Source of the DNA: an uncultured Clostridia bacterium
Lineage (GTDB): Bacteria > Bacillota_A > Clostridia > TANB77 > CAG-508
Assembly: GCA_944392525.1 (NCBI GenBank)
Contig: CALXXB010000062.1
Coordinates: forward strand, 1 to 6,863
Direction: 5' to 3'
DNA length: 6,863 bases
Shown here: in pieces, positions 1 to 6,693 of the stretch
Numbering within the stretch: position 1 is the stretch's first letter
How the letters are laid out: every line of letters begins with the position of its first letter
Position numbers and translations under genes: made by a program
The notes under the pieces: generated by a model
What the model saw: only the letters and a program-made list of their open reading frames with translations
What the model was told of the DNA's origin: nothing
Database searches by the model: none

Positions 1-228
1 TTTAAAAGAGGAGAAGATTTTATAACAGCTAAATTAATAGATGAAGCAGGCTTAAAAGGATATTCTGTTGGTGATGCGGAAGTATCAACAAAACATGCAG
101 GTTTTGTAATAAACAAAGGAAATGCAACTGCAAAAGATGTTTTAGAATTAGTAAACAAAGTAAAAGAAGAAGTTTATAAAAAATTCCAAAAGAAAATAGA
201 ATTAGAAGTAGAAGTAATAGGCAAATAA
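1..228 (+). CDS. murB: UDP-N-acetylenolpyruvoylglucosamine reductase MurB, C-terminal part (5' end outside window)
   Basis: This is the last 75 codons of a gene that enters from the left in frame 1 and ends with TAA at 226-228. The peptide begins FKRGEDFITAKLID and continues with EAGLKGYSVGDAEVSTKHAG and FVINKGNATAKDV. This is the MurB C-terminal domain pattern (AGKLIE-GLKG-G-A-VS-KHAGFIIN-GNATA-DV). The final stretch, IELEVEVIGK, matches the family tail carrying the Glu used in proton transfer, although it looks about two residues shorter than the common LEPEVRIIG form. MurB is a cytosolic flavoprotein that reduces UDP-GlcNAc-enolpyruvate to UDP-MurNAc with NADPH, the second committed step of peptidoglycan precursor synthesis. 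The FAD-binding N-terminus and catalytic Ser lie outside the window. In many Clostridia murB precedes rapZ-yvcK-whiA; here yvcK follows after only 70 bp. Confidence 0.95.
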   Translation, partial: FKRGEDFITAKLIDEAGLKGYSVGDAEVSTKHAGFVINKGNATAKDVLELVNKVKEEVYKKFQKKIELEVEVIGK

Positions 229-230
229 GA

Positions 231-274
231 TGTGTCCCAGATGCGAAATTTTTTGCGCAAAGGAAACGTCCCTA
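231..274. repeat. GC-rich, partly palindromic intergenic element, REP/MITE-like (tentative)
   Basis: Between the murB stop and the yvcK ribosome binding site lies a stretch of about 48% GC, well above its surroundings. It has a hairpin with TGCG (242-245) pairing with CGCA (256-259) around an A3T6 loop. It is flanked by two direct copies of GTCCC (234-238 and 268-272), the second within GGAAACGTCCC (262-272). Short GC-rich palindromes of this style in AT-rich Firmicute intergenic regions are often dispersed repeats, sometimes mobilised by REP-associated tyrosine transposases. No copy number can be seen from one window, so this class is an inference. It could instead be a regulatory hairpin for yvcK. 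It lacks a U-run after the stem, so it is not a normal intrinsic terminator. Confidence 0.4.
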
Positions 275-298
275 AATGCATAAGTAAGGAGTAGGATA

Positions 299-1909
299 AT
301 GAAAGGTTTTTTTCAATGGTTTAAATCAAGTAGTAAAATGAAAAGATGGATGTTTTTAATTTTAGTAGGAATAATACTTGCATGTTATGGACTAGCAAGA
401 ATATTGGTGATGAAAGAAATATCTTTCGTAGATGTTGGTCAAGTTGTAGCAATATTTGTTGTGGGATTTCTTGCAATTGTTATAGGACTTGTATTTTTGA
501 ATAAAAGAACTTTAGAGGTTTTAATTGAAGCAAGTGATGAGAGAATGGAAAATAACAAAAATGTTAATATGAAATCACTTATCTTCAATAAAACTGTTTA
601 TGACAAAGGACCAAATATAGTAGTAATTGGTGGAGGAACAGGATTAAATACAGTACTTTCAGGTTTAAAGAATTATACTAATAATTTAACTGCTATAGTT
701 ACAGTATCTGACTATGGTGAAGCTGTAACAAATTCTAGAAAAGAGCTACAAACATTACCACTTGATGATGTTAAAGACAGTATTATTTCGTTAGCATCAA
801 AAGAAGGAGAAATTGACAAATTATTTAATTATGAATTTAAAGAAGGAAAATTAAGAGGTTTAAATTTCTCAGACATATATTTCTTAGCAATGAAAGGTGT
901 TAATGGTAATTTTGAAGATTCTATAATAAAAAGTAATGAAGTATTAAATATGATAGGAAAAGTTATTCCTGTTACACTAGATGAAATGAAAATTGTAGCA
1001 GAACTTGCAAATGGATATATAGTAGAAGAAAAATCTAGAATACCAGAAGTTGTTGCAGATAAAATAACAAAAATAAATAGAATTACAGTAAGTCCATCAA
1101 ACTGTAGACCAGCACCAGGAGTTATAGAGGCAATAAAACAAGCAGATTGTATAGTAATAGGACCAGGAAGTTTATATACAAATGTTATACCTAACCTTTT
1201 AATAAATGGAGTTGCTAAAGCAATAAAAGAAAGTACAGCAATTAAAGTGTATGTTTGTAATATAATGACAGAGCCAGGACAAACAGATAATTATAGCGTT
1301 TCAGACCATATTAATGCAATTATAGAACATTGTGGTACAGGAGTAATTGATTATTGTATTTATGATACAGGAGAGATTATTCCAGAGTTTATAAAAAGAT
1401 ACAACTTAGAAGGTCAAGATTTAGTAGAGCAAGATGTAGATAAGGTAAAAGGAATTAAATTCTTACAGAGAAACTTATCTATGATAAAAGATGAGTTAAT
1501 AAGACATGACCCAAGTTTGGTTGCTTCTTCAATAATAGAATTAATTTGTGATGATTTAAGATATCAAGATAAACAAAATGACCCACAATATTTAATGCTT
1601 AGTAATAAACTAAGAGAAGAAAAAAGAATTAACAAAGTTAAAAAGAAAATGGCTAAGAAGGAGAGAAAAGCAAGCAAAGACGGTAAAGGAAGGCATGAAA
1701 GAGAATTTAAGTCAAAGAGTAAATTTAGTAGCAAATATAGAGATAGAATAGTTTCAATAAGAGAGGCGGATAAAAAGGCAAAAGTAAAAGCAGATCAAAG
1801 AGTTAAAAACAAAAAAAACAAACAGGAGAGAACTAAAAAATCTCCACAGGAGATAAGAGAAGAAATGCTAAAACAATTAGAACATAGTAAATTAAAAGAT
1901 AACAAATAG
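299..1909 (+). CDS. yvcK: Membrane-anchored YvcK/CofD-like UDP-GlcNAc-binding protein with divergent motifs and a basic C-terminal tail
   Basis: This 536-residue protein belongs to the YvcK/CofD-like family. B. subtilis YvcK binds UDP-GlcNAc and is needed for growth on gluconeogenic carbon sources and for normal cell shape. Two hydrophobic segments (about 16-36 and 43-67) predict an N-terminal membrane hairpin. The Rossmann-like core follows: IGGGTGLNTVLSGL (110-123), VTVSDYGEAVTNSR (134-147), LPLDDVKDSIISLA (153-166), GPGSLYTNVIPNLL (288-301) and VYVCNIMTEPGQT (317-329). The core is recognisable, but ligand-site signatures differ from the usual DDGGSSGRLR, PPGDIRN and GHSLGN, so UDP-GlcNAc binding is uncertain. 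Residues about 436-536 form a Lys/Arg-rich, probably disordered extension not present in B. subtilis YvcK. The ATG is supported by AAGGAG at 286-291 with a 7-nt spacer. The stop overlaps the ribosome binding site of the next gene, implying co-transcription. The family call is sure; the activity is not. Confidence 0.9.
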   Translation: MKGFFQWFKSSSKMKRWMFLILVGIILACYGLARILVMKEISFVDVGQVVAIFVVGFLAIVIGLVFLNKRTLEVLIEASDERMENNKNVNMKSLIFNKTVYDKGPNIVVIGGGTGLNTVLSGLKNYTNNLTAIVTVSDYGEAVTNSRKELQTLPLDDVKDSIISLASKEGEIDKLFNYEFKEGKLRGLNFSDIYFLAMKGVNGNFEDSIIKSNEVLNMIGKVIPVTLDEMKIVAELANGYIVEEKSRIPEVVADKITKINRITVSPSNCRPAPGVIEAIKQADCIVIGPGSLYTNVIPNLLINGVAKAIKESTAIKVYVCNIMTEPGQTDNYSVSDHINAIIEHCGTGVIDYCIYDTGEIIPEFIKRYNLEGQDLVEQDVDKVKGIKFLQRNLSMIKDELIRHDPSLVASSIIELICDDLRYQDKQNDPQYLMLSNKLREEKRINKVKKKMAKKERKASKDGKGRHEREFKSKSKFSSKYRDRIVSIREADKKAKVKADQRVKNKKNKQERTKKSPQEIREEMLKQLEHSKLKDNK

Positions 1910-1918
1910 GAGGAAATT

Positions 1919-3949
1919 ATGGAATTTACAAAAGAAAGTTTAAACTTAGAAAACGGACTAGATAAAGAGTGGCTAATTACAAATGGAATAGGAGGATATA
2001 GTTCTTCTACAATAATTGGAGCAAATACAAGAAAATATCATGGATTGTTAGTTGCAAGTCTAACACCACCTGCAAGAAGATTTTTAATACTTTCAAAATT
2101 AGATGAGAGTATTGAAGTTAGAGGAAAAAAATATGACCTTTATACTAATATTGGAAAAGAATATATATCAAAAGGATTCCAGTATCAAGAAAGCTTTGAA
2201 AAGAATATTGTGCCAACTTTTAAATATAAAATAGGTAAGATAGAAATAACTAAAACTATTTGTATGGATTATGGAAAAAACACAGTTGGAATATATTATA
2301 AAATCAAAAACGGAGCTTATAAATCTAAATTGACATTAGCACCTGTAATTAATTTTAGAGATTTCCATACTGTAAATACAGATCATGTATTTGATATAAA
2401 ACAAATTAATAGAGGAAATAAAGTAAGAATATCAGTTGATGGAAATTCATATACTCCTATTTATATAAATTTATCAGAAGGAACATATATACCACATGAG
2501 AATGATAGTTTTAATAATATGTTTTACATTGAAGAAGAAAAAAGAGGTTTTGTAGGGGAAGAGAATCATGCAGTGCCTGGAAGATATGAAGTTAATATAA
2601 AAGCCAAAGAAGAAAAAGAAATTTCTTTTGTATGTTCATTGGAAGAAAATATCGAAGAAATAGATGTAAAAGATTTAATAGAAAAAGAAGAAAAAAGAGT
2701 AAATAAAATATATGAAAATTCCGAACTTGTAAATGGAAAAGCTAAAACTCAAAAAGAGAAAAAAGATAACGAATTAATAAAAACATTCTTATTAGCTACA
2801 GATAACTTTGTTGTAAATCGTTACAGCTTCGGACTACATACATTAATTGCAGGATATCCTTGGTTTTTAGATTGGGGAAGAGATGCTTTAATTGCATTTG
2901 AAGGTACTTTATTAATAACCAAAAGATATGATTTAGCAAAAGAACTTCTAAAAACAATGACAAGAGATGTTAAATATGGACTAGTACCAAATGGATATTC
3001 TGGTTATGATAACAGACCACTTTATAATAGCGTAGATGCTTCTCTTTTATTATTTGAAGCGATACAAAAATATATTGAATATACAAAAGATTATAAATTT
3101 ATAAAAGAAGAAATGTATGATGTAATGAAAACAATAATTGAACATTATTGTAAAGGAATTGATGTAGATGAAAATAATATCTACTTAGATTCAGATGGTT
3201 TAATTGTTTCAGGGACAGAAAACACACAAAATACTTGGATGGATGTAAAATTCCAAGGAAAAGCAGTAACACCTAGAAATGGAAAAGCTGTAGAAGTAAA
3301 TAGTCTATGGTATAATGCGAATAGAATAATGGCAGATTTAAGTATAAGATTTGGACATCTTTTAATTGCAATGAAATATAAAGAATTAGCAGATAGATGT
3401 AAAGCGTCTTTCCAAGAAAAATTTTATAATCCTAAAACAAAATGTTTATATGATGTATTAGGGGATAGTAAAATAAGACCAAACCAATTATTTGCATTAA
3501 GTTTAACATATCCAGTTATGGACATAGATTCAGAAGAAACTGAAAATATGATAACAGTAGTAGAAAAGAAACTATTAAATGCATATGGATTAAAGACACT
3601 TGCAAAAGGTGAAGAAAACTATGTAGAAGTTTATGAAGGAGACGAAAAACATAGAGATTTAAGTTACCATCAAGGAATAACTTGGCCTTGGCTTTTAGGA
3701 TTATATTATAATGCTTTGAAAAATATAAAAAATAATACTCAGAGTGAAGAAAAGAAGCAAGAATTAGAGCAAAAAATTAATAAATTGATAGAAAAAACGA
3801 AGAAAACTTTTTCTAAAGAAATATATGAAAATGGTTGTATTGGTAGTATTGCAGAACTTTATGATTCAGCAAAACCACAATTACCAAAAGGTGCGATAGC
3901 ACAATGTTGGAGCGTGGCAGAAATATTCAGAATAATACTTGGTAAGTAA
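1919..3949 (+). CDS. Glycogen debranching enzyme, amylo-alpha-1,6-glucosidase type (GH133)
   Basis: This 676-residue cytosolic enzyme is predicted to cleave alpha-1,6 branch points of glycogen, releasing linear glucan or glucose for catabolism. The N-terminal domain (about 15-240, GDE_N type) begins with the family signature WLITNGIGGYSSSTIIGANT and RKYHGLL (18-44). The C-terminal (alpha/alpha)6-barrel domain (about 285-672, GDE_C) carries WFLDWGRDALIAFEG (315-329), NTWMDVK (438-444), TPRNGKAVEVNSLWYN (451-466), YHQGITWPW (583-591) and GSIAELYD (642-649). Acidic residues expected at the catalytic site, such as D318 and D322, are present. Length and domain order match archaeal/bacterial GH133 enzymes, not the GH13 type (GlgX, pullulanase). 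No signal peptide is seen. AGGAGG (1908-1913) sits 5 nt before the ATG and overlaps the yvcK stop, so translation is probably coupled. No other glycogen gene is in the window. Confidence 0.93.
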   Translation: MEFTKESLNLENGLDKEWLITNGIGGYSSSTIIGANTRKYHGLLVASLTPPARRFLILSKLDESIEVRGKKYDLYTNIGKEYISKGFQYQESFEKNIVPTFKYKIGKIEITKTICMDYGKNTVGIYYKIKNGAYKSKLTLAPVINFRDFHTVNTDHVFDIKQINRGNKVRISVDGNSYTPIYINLSEGTYIPHENDSFNNMFYIEEEKRGFVGEENHAVPGRYEVNIKAKEEKEISFVCSLEENIEEIDVKDLIEKEEKRVNKIYENSELVNGKAKTQKEKKDNELIKTFLLATDNFVVNRYSFGLHTLIAGYPWFLDWGRDALIAFEGTLLITKRYDLAKELLKTMTRDVKYGLVPNGYSGYDNRPLYNSVDASLLLFEAIQKYIEYTKDYKFIKEEMYDVMKTIIEHYCKGIDVDENNIYLDSDGLIVSGTENTQNTWMDVKFQGKAVTPRNGKAVEVNSLWYNANRIMADLSIRFGHLLIAMKYKELADRCKASFQEKFYNPKTKCLYDVLGDSKIRPNQLFALSLTYPVMDIDSEETENMITVVEKKLLNAYGLKTLAKGEENYVEVYEGDEKHRDLSYHQGITWPWLLGLYYNALKNIKNNTQSEEKKQELEQKINKLIEKTKKTFSKEIYENGCIGSIAELYDSAKPQLPKGAIAQCWSVAEIFRIILGK

Positions 3950-3967
3950 TAAAATAGAGGAGATTCT

Positions 3968-4603
3968 ATGGATATATTAAAAGATAAAAATAATAATTAT
4001 ATTAAAGATACAAATCCTTATGAAAGATATGAAAAAATAGATAATAGTATAATTTCATTTTATATGCAATATAATCATTTGAAGAACATTTATAGACAAG
4101 GATGGTTGAAAGTAAGAATTGGTCTAGAACACAAAGATAAATGTGAATCTGTTGCAGACCATTCTTTCTCAATGGCCTTACTTGCTCTTACTATGATTGA
4201 AAAATATAAACTACCTTATGATACATTAAAGTGTATAAAAATGTGTATAGTACATGAATTAGGAGAAGTATATGTAGGAGACTATACACCATTTGATAAA
4301 GTAACTAAAGAAGATAAGCATAATCAAGAAAGAGAAGCAATAAAGAAGATTTTAAATTCTTTAGATTTTGATAATGACTTTTTAGAATTATGGGAAGAGT
4401 TTGAAGAAGCAAAAACAGATGAAGCAAAATTTGTAAAGAACTTAGATCAATTAGAATTTATTCTTCAAGCATCAGCATATGGATTAGATGCATCTTGTTT
4501 TGAAAGATGTATTAGTAAAATAACAGATGAAAATTGTAAAGAAGTTTTAAATTCATTAATAGATTTAACAAAAGGAAATAAGAAACCAAAAGTAATAGGA
4601 TAG
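3968..4603 (+). CDS. HD-domain phosphohydrolase, YfbR/HDDC2-like (HD_3 family)
   Basis: This 211-residue cytosolic protein has the layout of YfbR/HDDC2 metal-dependent phosphohydrolases, several of which are 5'-deoxynucleotidases. Visible motifs are RQGW (43-46), ESVADHSFSMALLAL (60-74) with metal-ligand candidate H65, IVHELGEVYVGDYTP (94-108) with H96, and KNLDQLEFILQA (158-169) with D160. In the canonical motif H96 is followed by Asp (the HD dyad); here it is Glu97, while the GD-TP segment after it is retained. The substrate cannot be inferred; nucleotide monophosphate dephosphorylation is the family-based guess. The start is supported by AGAGGAG (3956-3962) 5 nt upstream. It lies 18 bp after the debranching gene and 7 bp before holA, so it is probably an operon member. 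About 30 N-terminal residues before the conserved core are polar and variable. Confidence 0.85.
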   Translation: MDILKDKNNNYIKDTNPYERYEKIDNSIISFYMQYNHLKNIYRQGWLKVRIGLEHKDKCESVADHSFSMALLALTMIEKYKLPYDTLKCIKMCIVHELGEVYVGDYTPFDKVTKEDKHNQEREAIKKILNSLDFDNDFLELWEEFEEAKTDEAKFVKNLDQLEFILQASAYGLDASCFERCISKITDENCKEVLNSLIDLTKGNKKPKVIG

Positions 4604-4610
4604 GATGTAA

Positions 4611-5636
4611 ATGGTTAGTATTGAGAAGTTAGAACAAGAATTAAAACAAGGGAAACTAAATAGTATATACCTTTTATATGGAGAGGAACTTTTTTTGTTA
4701 GAAAACAATTTAAATAAGATAAGGAAGTTGTTTGGTGAAACTATAAAAGGGATAAACTTTATTTTAATAGATGATACAAATGTAAAAGAATTAATTCAAG
4801 ATATCGAAACGCCAGCATTTGGTTATGAAAAAAAATTAATCATTGCAAGAAATACTGGATTATTTAAAAGTGAAGGGAAAAGAAAAAATCAGGAACTAAG
4901 TAGATTAAAGGATAAAATAAATGATTATATTAATGAAAATATAGATATAATAAATCAAAGTGTTATATTAGTTTTTGTGGAAGAAGATGCAGATAGTAGA
5001 TTAAAGTTATTTAAAACCTTAGATAAACATGGAACTGTTTGCAAATTTGATTTCCAAAAACCAATACAAGTAGAAAAGAGAGTTAAAGCTATTTGTAGTG
5101 CTTATGAAGTAAAAATAGATGATAGTACACTTAGGTATTTTATAGAAATATGTGGAACAAATATGCAAGATGTGATAAATGAAATTAGAAAACTTATAGA
5201 ATATGCTGGAAAAGGTGGAATTATCAAAAAAGGAGATGTGGACAGCTTAACAATAAAGAAATTAGAAGCAGTAATATTTGATTTAACAGATAATTTAGGA
5301 CAGAAGCAAACAACAAAGGCTTTAGAGGTATTAAAGAATTTAATTTATAATAAAGAGCCAATACAAAGAATTTTGGTTATGCTTTATAATCATTTTAAGA
5401 AACTTTATTTCTTAAAATTAGCAACAAAATATAATAAAGATATAGTAACTTCCTTAAGCTTAAAACCTAATCAAACTTTTCTTGTTAATAAATATAAAAC
5501 ACAAAGCAAATATTTTACAGAGAAAGAATTAAAAGAGGTTTTGCAAGCTTTAAGAGATTTAGATGTTAATTATAAAAATGGTTTAATAGATTTAGAAGTA
5601 GGACTAGAAGCAATTCTTTGTAATTATTGCTCATAA
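4611..5636 (+). CDS. holA: DNA polymerase III subunit delta (HolA)
   Basis: This 341-residue protein matches the delta subunit of the clamp-loader complex, which opens the DnaN sliding clamp and loads it on primed DNA. The N-terminus has the family opening, SIYLLYGEELFLLENNLNKI (18-37), a degenerate AAA+ fold without a working Walker A site, as expected for delta. The segment FVEEDADSRLKLFKTL (122-137) corresponds to the typical (D)KR-KL-K-L stretch. FDFQKP (146-151) is followed by the helical middle domain, and the C-terminal collar domain includes IFDLTDNLGQKQTTKALEVL (222-241) and NYKNGLIDLEVGLEAIL (320-336). Length is normal. The ribosome binding site is weak (AGGA at 4602-4605, overlapping the upstream stop), suggesting translation partly depends on coupling to the HD gene. 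It is the last gene of the tight cluster. Confidence 0.93.
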   Translation: MVSIEKLEQELKQGKLNSIYLLYGEELFLLENNLNKIRKLFGETIKGINFILIDDTNVKELIQDIETPAFGYEKKLIIARNTGLFKSEGKRKNQELSRLKDKINDYINENIDIINQSVILVFVEEDADSRLKLFKTLDKHGTVCKFDFQKPIQVEKRVKAICSAYEVKIDDSTLRYFIEICGTNMQDVINEIRKLIEYAGKGGIIKKGDVDSLTIKKLEAVIFDLTDNLGQKQTTKALEVLKNLIYNKEPIQRILVMLYNHFKKLYFLKLATKYNKDIVTSLSLKPNQTFLVNKYKTQSKYFTEKELKEVLQALRDLDVNYKNGLIDLEVGLEAILCNYCS

Positions 5637-5654
5637 AATAAATTTCCAAAAATG

Positions 5655-5660
5655 TATAAT
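5655..5660 (+). promoter_or_regulatory. Possible -10 element upstream of the SleB-like gene
   Basis: A perfect TATAAT lies 57 bp before the ATG at 5717. No good -35 is seen at 16-18 bp spacing (cataaa region), and the nearest TTG (TTGCTC, 5627-5632) is 22 bp away, so this is weak for a housekeeping sigma factor. If it is used, transcription would begin near 5667, inside the left arm of the hairpin at 5661-5714, and the 5' UTR would be almost entirely that hairpin. A clear sporulation (SigG-type) promoter was not recognised. Confidence 0.3.
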
Positions 5661-5714
5661 AAATCACTTAAATGATAAAAATAGTAAAAAGAAATTTTAT
5701 CATTTGGGTGATTT
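5661..5714 (+). promoter_or_regulatory. 20-bp hairpin covering the ribosome binding site of the SleB-like gene
   Basis: Left arm 5661-5680 pairs with right arm 5695-5714 over 20 consecutive positions, 18 Watson-Crick and two U-G wobbles (5668:5707 and 5669:5706). The loop is 14 nt (5681-5694). The apical 11 bp (AAATGATAAAA against TTTTATCATTT) are a perfect inverted repeat. The right arm contains GGGTGAT, the only Shine-Dalgarno-like site for the ATG at 5717, so the folded RNA would hide it. Five Ts (5712-5716) overlap the end of the right arm, so the same structure might instead serve as an inefficient terminator for the holA operon. As DNA it could also be a protein-binding palindrome. Confidence 0.6.
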
Positions 5715-5716
5715 TT

Positions 5717-6493
5717 ATGTTTAAAAGAAACTATGAAAATATAGAAAATAAAAGCTTAAAGAATAGTAAAAAAACAAAAACAAATAGAACAAAAGAAAAA
5801 ACTCTGTATAGAAAAAGCATAAAAGTTAGTTTAGTAGTAACATTTATAATTTTATTATTTTCAACTGTTATCTTTATATATTTTACAAATAGTAATGAAG
5901 TACAAGCTTTATCTAAGTATGGTTCGAGAGGGAATGAAGTAAGACAAATACAAGAAAAACTTAAAAGATGGGGCTATTATAATGGTAATGTGGATGGTAT
6001 ATTTGGTAGTCAGACTTTAGAAGCGGTTAAATATTTCCAAAGAAAAAATGGATTAACAGTAGATGGTATAGCAGGGCCAGCAACTTTAAAGGCAATGGGG
6101 ATTTATAGTTCTAGTTCTTCATCGTCTTCGTCATCGAGTAATTCAAGTGATTTGAATTTACTTTCTAGAATAATTTATGGAGAAGCAAGAGGAGAACCTT
6201 ACACTGGACAAGTTGCAGTAGGAGCTGTTGTTTTAAATAGAGTAAAAAGTAGTTCATTCCCAAATACAATATCAGGAGTAATATACCAATCAGGTGCTTT
6301 TGATGCGGTAAGAGATGGACAAATAAACTTATCACCAGATTCAACCGCTAAAAAAGCAGCACAAGATGCTTTAAATGGTTGGGACCCAACTTATGGAGCA
6401 ATATATTATTTTAACCCTTCAACAGCAACAAATAAATGGATTTGGTCAAGACCAATGACAGTAACAATTGGTAGACATAGATTTTGTAAATAA
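5717..6493 (+). CDS. SleB-like cell wall hydrolase: PG-binding domain plus Hydrolase_2 catalytic domain
   Basis: This 258-residue exported or membrane-anchored protein resembles the spore cortex-lytic enzyme SleB. Order of parts: a basic N-terminus (1-35), a hydrophobic segment (about 36-57) with a possible cleavage site after EVQA (61-64), one peptidoglycan-binding repeat (about 66-128, SKYGSRGNEVRQIQEKL to GIAGPATLKAMGI), a Ser-rich linker (131-144), and the Hydrolase_2 domain (about 146-258). The catalytic Glu is expected to be E156 in IIYGEARGEPYTGQVAVGAV. NRVKSSSFP, GAFDAV and the ending TIGRHRFCK also fit. SleB cleaves muramic-delta-lactam peptidoglycan as a lytic transglycosylase during germination. 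Without other spore genes in view, a vegetative wall role remains possible. An upstream ATG at 5672 is open, but it has no ribosome binding site and lies inside the hairpin. The ATG at 5717 has GGGTGAT 4-5 nt before it. The upstream gap of 80 bp breaks the tight operon. Confidence 0.88.
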   Translation: MFKRNYENIENKSLKNSKKTKTNRTKEKTLYRKSIKVSLVVTFIILLFSTVIFIYFTNSNEVQALSKYGSRGNEVRQIQEKLKRWGYYNGNVDGIFGSQTLEAVKYFQRKNGLTVDGIAGPATLKAMGIYSSSSSSSSSSSNSSDLNLLSRIIYGEARGEPYTGQVAVGAVVLNRVKSSSFPNTISGVIYQSGAFDAVRDGQINLSPDSTAKKAAQDALNGWDPTYGAIYYFNPSTATNKWIWSRPMTVTIGRHRFCK

Positions 6494-6525
6494 TAAATTG
6501 TAATAAAAATGTAATATTAAAATAC

Positions 6526-6554
6526 TTGAAAACAATAAATATTTTATATATACT
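6526..6554 (+). promoter_or_regulatory. SigA-type promoter for the leader RNA and prepilin gene
   Basis: TTGAAA (6526-6531) and TATACT (6549-6554) are separated by exactly 17 bp, a near-consensus housekeeping promoter. The predicted start site is around A6561. That gives a leader RNA of about 250 nt before the prepilin start codon at 6812, far longer than other gaps in this window and carrying the leader ORF and terminator. No clear terminator for the upstream SleB-like gene is visible in 6494-6525. Confidence 0.75.
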
Positions 6555-6608
6555 ATTACTATATGCATATTATGGTTAAAATAATAAAACTAAAGAGGAG
6601 AAATTTAG

Positions 6609-6668
6609 ATGATTAGAACGCATGAAAGCCTTGAGACTGTACACACACACACACACGTAGGTTATTAG
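6609..6668 (+). CDS. Putative regulatory leader peptide rich in His/Thr (MIRTHESLETVHTHTHVGY)
   Basis: This is a 19-codon ORF with a strong Shine-Dalgarno site, AGAGGAG (6594-6600), 8 nt before the ATG and TAG at 6666-6668. It lies about 48 nt into the predicted transcript and ends 28 nt before an intrinsic terminator, the normal place for an attenuator leader peptide. Four of 19 residues are His and four are Thr. Residues 12-16 (HTHTH) are encoded by an (AC)8 dinucleotide tract, so all three His codons there are CAC, whereas CAT predominates elsewhere in this window. No hydrophobic segment or known domain is seen. The role is inferred from position; I do not recognise the peptide family. A ribosome stalled on or finishing this ORF would affect folding of the downstream RNA. 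It might alternatively encode a small functional peptide. Confidence 0.65.
   Translation: MIRTHESLETVHTHTHVGY
6641..6656 (+). repeat. (AC)8 dinucleotide tract inside the leader ORF
   Basis: There are eight perfect AC units, the only clear dinucleotide microsatellite seen in the window. Changing the number of units by one changes the leader frame. With eight units the ORF stops at 6666-6668. With nine it would stop at a TAG right after the tract. With seven it would stay open for about 21 further codons to a TAA at 6716-6718, next to the terminator loop. This is compatible with slipped-strand switching, but eight units is short and the variability is untested. Confidence 0.85.
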
Positions 6669-6693
6669 TAAATAATAAAATAGAAAATATAGA

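Noticed and set aside
242..259. Intrinsic terminator between murB and yvcK
   Set aside because: The stem is only 4 bp around a T-containing loop and no T run follows it.
5672..5716. Upstream in-frame ATG adding 15 residues (MIKIVKRNFIIWVIF) to the SleB-like protein
   Set aside because: No ribosome binding site precedes it, it lies within the left arm of the hairpin, and the added residues would put a second hydrophobic patch before a basic region that already precedes the real membrane segment.
6090..6150. Poly-serine run in the SleB-like protein as a phase-variable repeat
   Set aside because: The serines use mixed codons (agt, tct, tca, tcg) without a long perfect repeat, so it is best read as an ordinary linker between domains.
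6609..6668. Classic histidine or threonine biosynthesis attenuator
   Set aside because: His/Thr codons are enriched, but the downstream gene is prepilin-like, and the HTHTH stretch follows directly from an AC repeat.
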